Of a stretch of 8,071 nucleotides of DNA, positions 5,544 to 8,071 are shown piece after piece. Every line of letters starts with the position of its first letter. Position 1 is the first letter of the stretch. The notes under the pieces are model-generated. The model saw nothing but the letters and a program-made list of their open reading frames with translations, was not told where the DNA came from and did not search any database. The DNA is from Armatimonadota bacterium (lineage in GTDB: Bacteria; Vulcanimicrobiota; JACPDS01), in assembly GCA_016183885.1 (NCBI GenBank), contig JACPDS010000053.1, positions 4,342 to 12,412 of the forward strand. Direction: 5' to 3'. A program made the translations under genes and the position numbers.

Positions 5544-6777
5544 TTTAATCGGTAAATATGTTAAGAATCTCTCTGGAGAAAAAGCGGGTAAAATTTTTGA
5601 TTTTACCATTTTGATCGGAGAACAATATCCTATTTTATACAGCGCGGTAATTATTTTAAATAAAGTTAAAAAAAGAATTTTAATTAATCAATTGCAAAGT
5701 TTAAATAAAAATGGAATATCTTTAAATGTAGATTTAAATAATTTATTAATTTATCAAATTCAAGATAATGAAATTCTCCTTAAAGAAGACTTATTAGACA
5801 AACAAATTGTCGATACTTATGGTTATCGAGTAGTTAAAGTAAATGATTTGCAGCTGAATAAAATTGATGGACAATATCATTTAGTAGGAGTAGATGTTGG
5901 CACTCAAGGATTGCTGCGAAGATTAGGATTGGAAAATATAGTCGAAAAATTAGCCAAGATTTTCCACATTAAATTCCCTCAAAATATTATACCCTGGGAT
6001 TATGTAGAACCATTAGATGTAAAAAATTTTAATTATATTAAACTTGCTATCCCGCACCAAAAATTAATCAAACTGCATCCGGCTGATCTGGCTGATATTT
6101 TATCTAATTTACACGGCAGAGAAAGAACACAGCTGTTTAGTTCTTTAGATACGGAAATTGCCGCTTCAACTTTAGAAGAATTAGAAGAAAAAGTGCAGAT
6201 TTCTTTATTTAATTCTTTAAATGACAAGCAAGCTTCTGAAATTTTAGAAGAGATGGCTCCGGATGAAGCAGCCGATTTGCTTTTAGAACTACCCGATGAA
6301 CGTTCTAATGAACTTTTAAATTTAATGGAAGAAAAAGAAGCTAAAGAAGTAAAACAATTACTTTCCTATGACGAAAATTCCGCGGGCGGCATGATGACTA
6401 CTGAATATATTAGCATCTCTCAAAACTTAACTGCCCAAGAGACTATTAATCTTTTAAGAGAGTTAGAACCTAAAGCAGAATTAGTTTATTATCTTTATGT
6501 AGTAGATGAGAATAATCATTTGACAGGGGTATTATCCCTGCGCGATTTAATTATCGCTAAACCAGAAACCAAAGTTAAAGATTTTATGTATACTAAAGTA
6601 TATAAAACAAAATTAAACTATAATATTAAAGAAGCGGCTGAAATAATAAATAAATATGACCTTTTAGCCGTTCCTGTGGTAAATGAAGAAAATCAAATTA
6701 AAGGAATAGTAACTATTGACGATATAATGGAGTTGGTTTTGCCCAGCACTTGGCGGAGAAGATTCACTAAAGAATAA
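5527..6777 (+). CDS. Soluble PRC-barrel / MgtE_N / tandem CBS protein (MgtE-like, no channel)
   Basis: 416 residues without a membrane segment. Apparent order: a PRC-barrel-like domain (about 1-80, opening LSNLIGKYV), a second such domain (about 90-165, with IVDTYGYRVVKVNDL), an MgtE N-terminal superhelical domain (about 180-285, with HPADLADIL at 184-192, EMAPDEAADLLLELPDE near 242-258 and SAGGMMTTEY at 285-294), then two CBS domains (about 295-350 and 352-405) with DENNHLTGVLSLRDL and EENQIKGIVTIDDI. In true MgtE the N and CBS domains sense cytosolic Mg2+ and gate a five-helix channel; that channel is absent and the protein ends normally with Arg-rich TWRRRFTKE. The same architecture elsewhere is often next to metal-ion transporter genes; here it is not. 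A cytosolic divalent-metal or adenine-nucleotide sensor is the best inference. The ATG at 5527 overlaps the preceding gene by 17 bases and lacks a clear Shine-Dalgarno, suggesting translational coupling. Confidence 0.88.
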   Translation: MFYLSNLIGKYVKNLSGEKAGKIFDFTILIGEQYPILYSAVIILNKVKKRILINQLQSLNKNGISLNVDLNNLLIYQIQDNEILLKEDLLDKQIVDTYGYRVVKVNDLQLNKIDGQYHLVGVDVGTQGLLRRLGLENIVEKLAKIFHIKFPQNIIPWDYVEPLDVKNFNYIKLAIPHQKLIKLHPADLADILSNLHGRERTQLFSSLDTEIAASTLEELEEKVQISLFNSLNDKQASEILEEMAPDEAADLLLELPDERSNELLNLMEEKEAKEVKQLLSYDENSAGGMMTTEYISISQNLTAQETINLLRELEPKAELVYYLYVVDENNHLTGVLSLRDLIIAKPETKVKDFMYTKVYKTKLNYNIKEAAEIINKYDLLAVPVVNEENQIKGIVTIDDIMELVLPSTWRRRFTKE

Positions 6778-6809
6778 AATATAAGGTTTGCAGGGATTCT
6801 AAAGGTCAA

Positions 6810-6838
6810 AAATAAGTTTGACAAATAAAATCTTATTT
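6810..6838 (+). repeat. Inverted repeat around the tilS -35 element
   Basis: AAATAAG (6810-6816) and CTTATTT (6832-6838) are perfect 7-base inverted arms separated by 15 bases that hold TTGACA. It could be an operator or a chance product of AT-rich sequence; no family of regulator is recognised. Confidence 0.3.
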
Positions 6839-6848
6839 AGATTATAAC
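6818..6848 (+). promoter_or_regulatory. Candidate sigma-70-type promoter for tilS
   Basis: A perfect TTGACA (6818-6823) is followed by TATAAC (6843-6848) at 19 bases, or by the overlapping TTATAA at 18 bases. Initiation would fall near 6855, giving a very short leader before the ATG at 6869. It lies in the 91-base gap between genes, where a promoter is expected, but the spacing is slightly long. Confidence 0.5.
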
Positions 6849-6868
6849 CTATCTACAATTCTTTTTTT

Positions 6869-8071
6869 ATGACTTTAAAAGAAAAAGTATTAAAAACTAT
6901 CCGAAAATATCAACTTATATCTAATGGAGAAAAAATTATTCTAGCTCTTTCCGGCGGAGGAGATTCAGTCGGATTATTATTTTTACTTAATGATTTAAAA
7001 ATAGAATTGAATTTCTCCCTGCAAATTATTCATATTAACCACCTGATAAGAAAAGAAGCTGAAATTGAAGAAAAATTTGTTAAAAAAATAGCTCAAAAAT
7101 TAAATTTACCGATTTTTATTTTTAAAGAAGAAGTATTAAAATATGCTCAAAAAAATAAATTATCTTTAGAAGAAGCCGGGAGGATTATTAGACAAAAATA
7201 TTATTTCCAGCTTTTAAAAAAACAAAAGGCGGATAAATTAGCCACTGCTCATACGCTCGATGACCAGGCAGAAACCGTATTAATGAGGTTATTAAGAGGA
7301 ACTGGCATAGAAGGTTTAAGAGGAATTCTTCCTGTAAATTTGCCTTTCATACGCCCTTTAATTGAAATAACAAAAGAAGAAATCTTAAAGTATTTAAAAG
7401 ATCGGAATATTCCTTATTGTTTGGATTTATCTAATCAAAATTTAAATATCACTAGAAATAAAATCCGCCATCGGCTCTTGCCTCTTTTAGAAGAGTATAA
7501 CCCCAATTTTAAAAAACTCTTATTTCAAATTTCATGGATATCTCAAATCAATGAAGATTTTTTGGAACAAATCTCTAAAAAATTTATAGATAAAGCTATT
7601 ATAATGGGCAAAAATGAACTTGAGATTAATTTAAAAATTATAAATCCTCTTCATTTAGCCTTAAAAACTAAAATCCTTAGAACGGCCATTAAAAGATTAA
7701 ATAATAATTTAAAAAATTTTACTTATAGAAACTTTCAAGATTTATTAAATTTATTTTCTAAAGACACCTCTAAAAAACTTAATTTGCCGGGTAATTTATT
7801 AGCTTATAAAAATTATGATAATTTAATTATTGGAAGAAGAACTTCTAAAACAAAAAAATTGCCTAAAGAAATCGTTAAATTTCCCGGAGAAAAAATTTTC
7901 CCTGATTGGGAGATAAAAATAAGCGCTTTTGAAGTTAAAAAAGCTGAGGTTAAAGATGATAAAAATGCCGCCTATATTGATTTAGAGAAACTTAAAGGCA
8001 AATTAATTTTGCGCCCGCGTCAAAATGGAGATAAATTTACTCCTTTAGGTTTTAAAGGAGCTAAAAAACTT
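6869..8071 (+). CDS. tilS: tRNA(Ile)-lysidine synthase (3' truncated by window edge)
   Basis: Converts cytidine 34 of the CAU-anticodon tRNA-Ile to lysidine so that it reads AUA; essential in nearly all bacteria. 401 codons are open from ATG 6869 to the window end, so about the last 50-70 residues are missing. The N-type PP-loop ATPase domain has SGGGDSV (28-34), HINHLIR (55-61) and TAHTLDDQAET (126-136), followed by RLLRGTGIEGL (140-150), RPLI and the tRNA-contacting RNKIRH (196-201). A helical middle region follows, then the start of the C-terminal TilS domain with LRPRQNGDKFTPLG (381-394). The usual second His of the TAHH segment is Thr here (TAHT). ATA codons are common in this window, consistent with need for the enzyme. 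There is no Shine-Dalgarno: a run of T precedes the ATG, so the start rests on homology and on the candidate promoter just upstream. Confidence 0.97.
   Translation, partial: MTLKEKVLKTIRKYQLISNGEKIILALSGGGDSVGLLFLLNDLKIELNFSLQIIHINHLIRKEAEIEEKFVKKIAQKLNLPIFIFKEEVLKYAQKNKLSLEEAGRIIRQKYYFQLLKKQKADKLATAHTLDDQAETVLMRLLRGTGIEGLRGILPVNLPFIRPLIEITKEEILKYLKDRNIPYCLDLSNQNLNITRNKIRHRLLPLLEEYNPNFKKLLFQISWISQINEDFLEQISKKFIDKAIIMGKNELEINLKIINPLHLALKTKILRTAIKRLNNNLKNFTYRNFQDLLNLFSKDTSKKLNLPGNLLAYKNYDNLIIGRRTSKTKKLPKEIVKFPGEKIFPDWEIKISAFEVKKAEVKDDKNAAYIDLEKLKGKLILRPRQNGDKFTPLGFKGAKKL

Noticed and set aside
6033..6227. Minus-strand open frame opposite the MgtE_N domain
   Set aside because: Entirely opposite a well-supported conserved domain; no family resemblance.

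Overview
This is an A+T-rich bacterial window in which every supportable gene lies on the + strand and the intergenic gaps are at most about 120 bases. It reads as housekeeping or core-genome sequence rather than a mobile island. I see no insertion sequence, CRISPR array, rRNA or tRNA. The standard code fits: Trp is TGG, no in-frame TGA occurs, and every gene whose end is visible stops at TAA or TAG. The order rny–ymdB–spoVS is best known from Firmicutes, but SpoVS homologues also occur in other phyla (Thermotogae, Deinococcus-Thermus, several uncultured lineages). I therefore leave the phylum open: a Firmicutes-like or uncultured, possibly anaerobic, AT-rich bacterium.

Layout. Bases 1-635 hold the C-terminal HD domain of RNase Y (5' truncated by the window edge). 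Bases 654-1460 hold a YmdB-type metallophosphoesterase. Bases 1540-1836 hold SpoVS with a short N-terminal extension and the best ribosome binding site in the window. A clear intrinsic terminator (1859-1903) closes this block. A PHP-domain phosphoesterase (1923-2741) follows, then a short stand-alone protein resembling the C (30 kDa) subunit of complex I / Ech-type hydrogenases (2842-3141), only 4 bases before ftsY (3146-4063), the SRP receptor GTPase.

Downstream is a membrane family 2 glycosyltransferase split by a -1 frameshift near 4840 (4183-5543). Its four catalytic motifs are complete only if the two frames are joined. Its end overlaps the start of a soluble PRC-barrel / MgtE_N / tandem-CBS protein (5527-6777), a metal-sensor-like architecture without the MgtE channel. 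After a candidate promoter comes tilS (6869 to the window end, 3' truncated), the tRNA-Ile lysidine synthetase.

Working together: RNase Y and YmdB are linked in RNA turnover and late adaptive gene expression in Bacillus, and SpoVS is a small Alba-like regulator of development in the same setting. FtsY and TilS are essential translation and secretion functions. The most unusual items are the orphan NuoC/EchD-like gene beside ftsY, the frameshifted glycosyltransferase, and the channel-less MgtE-like protein. I did not find convincing evidence of a wholly new defence or mobile system.
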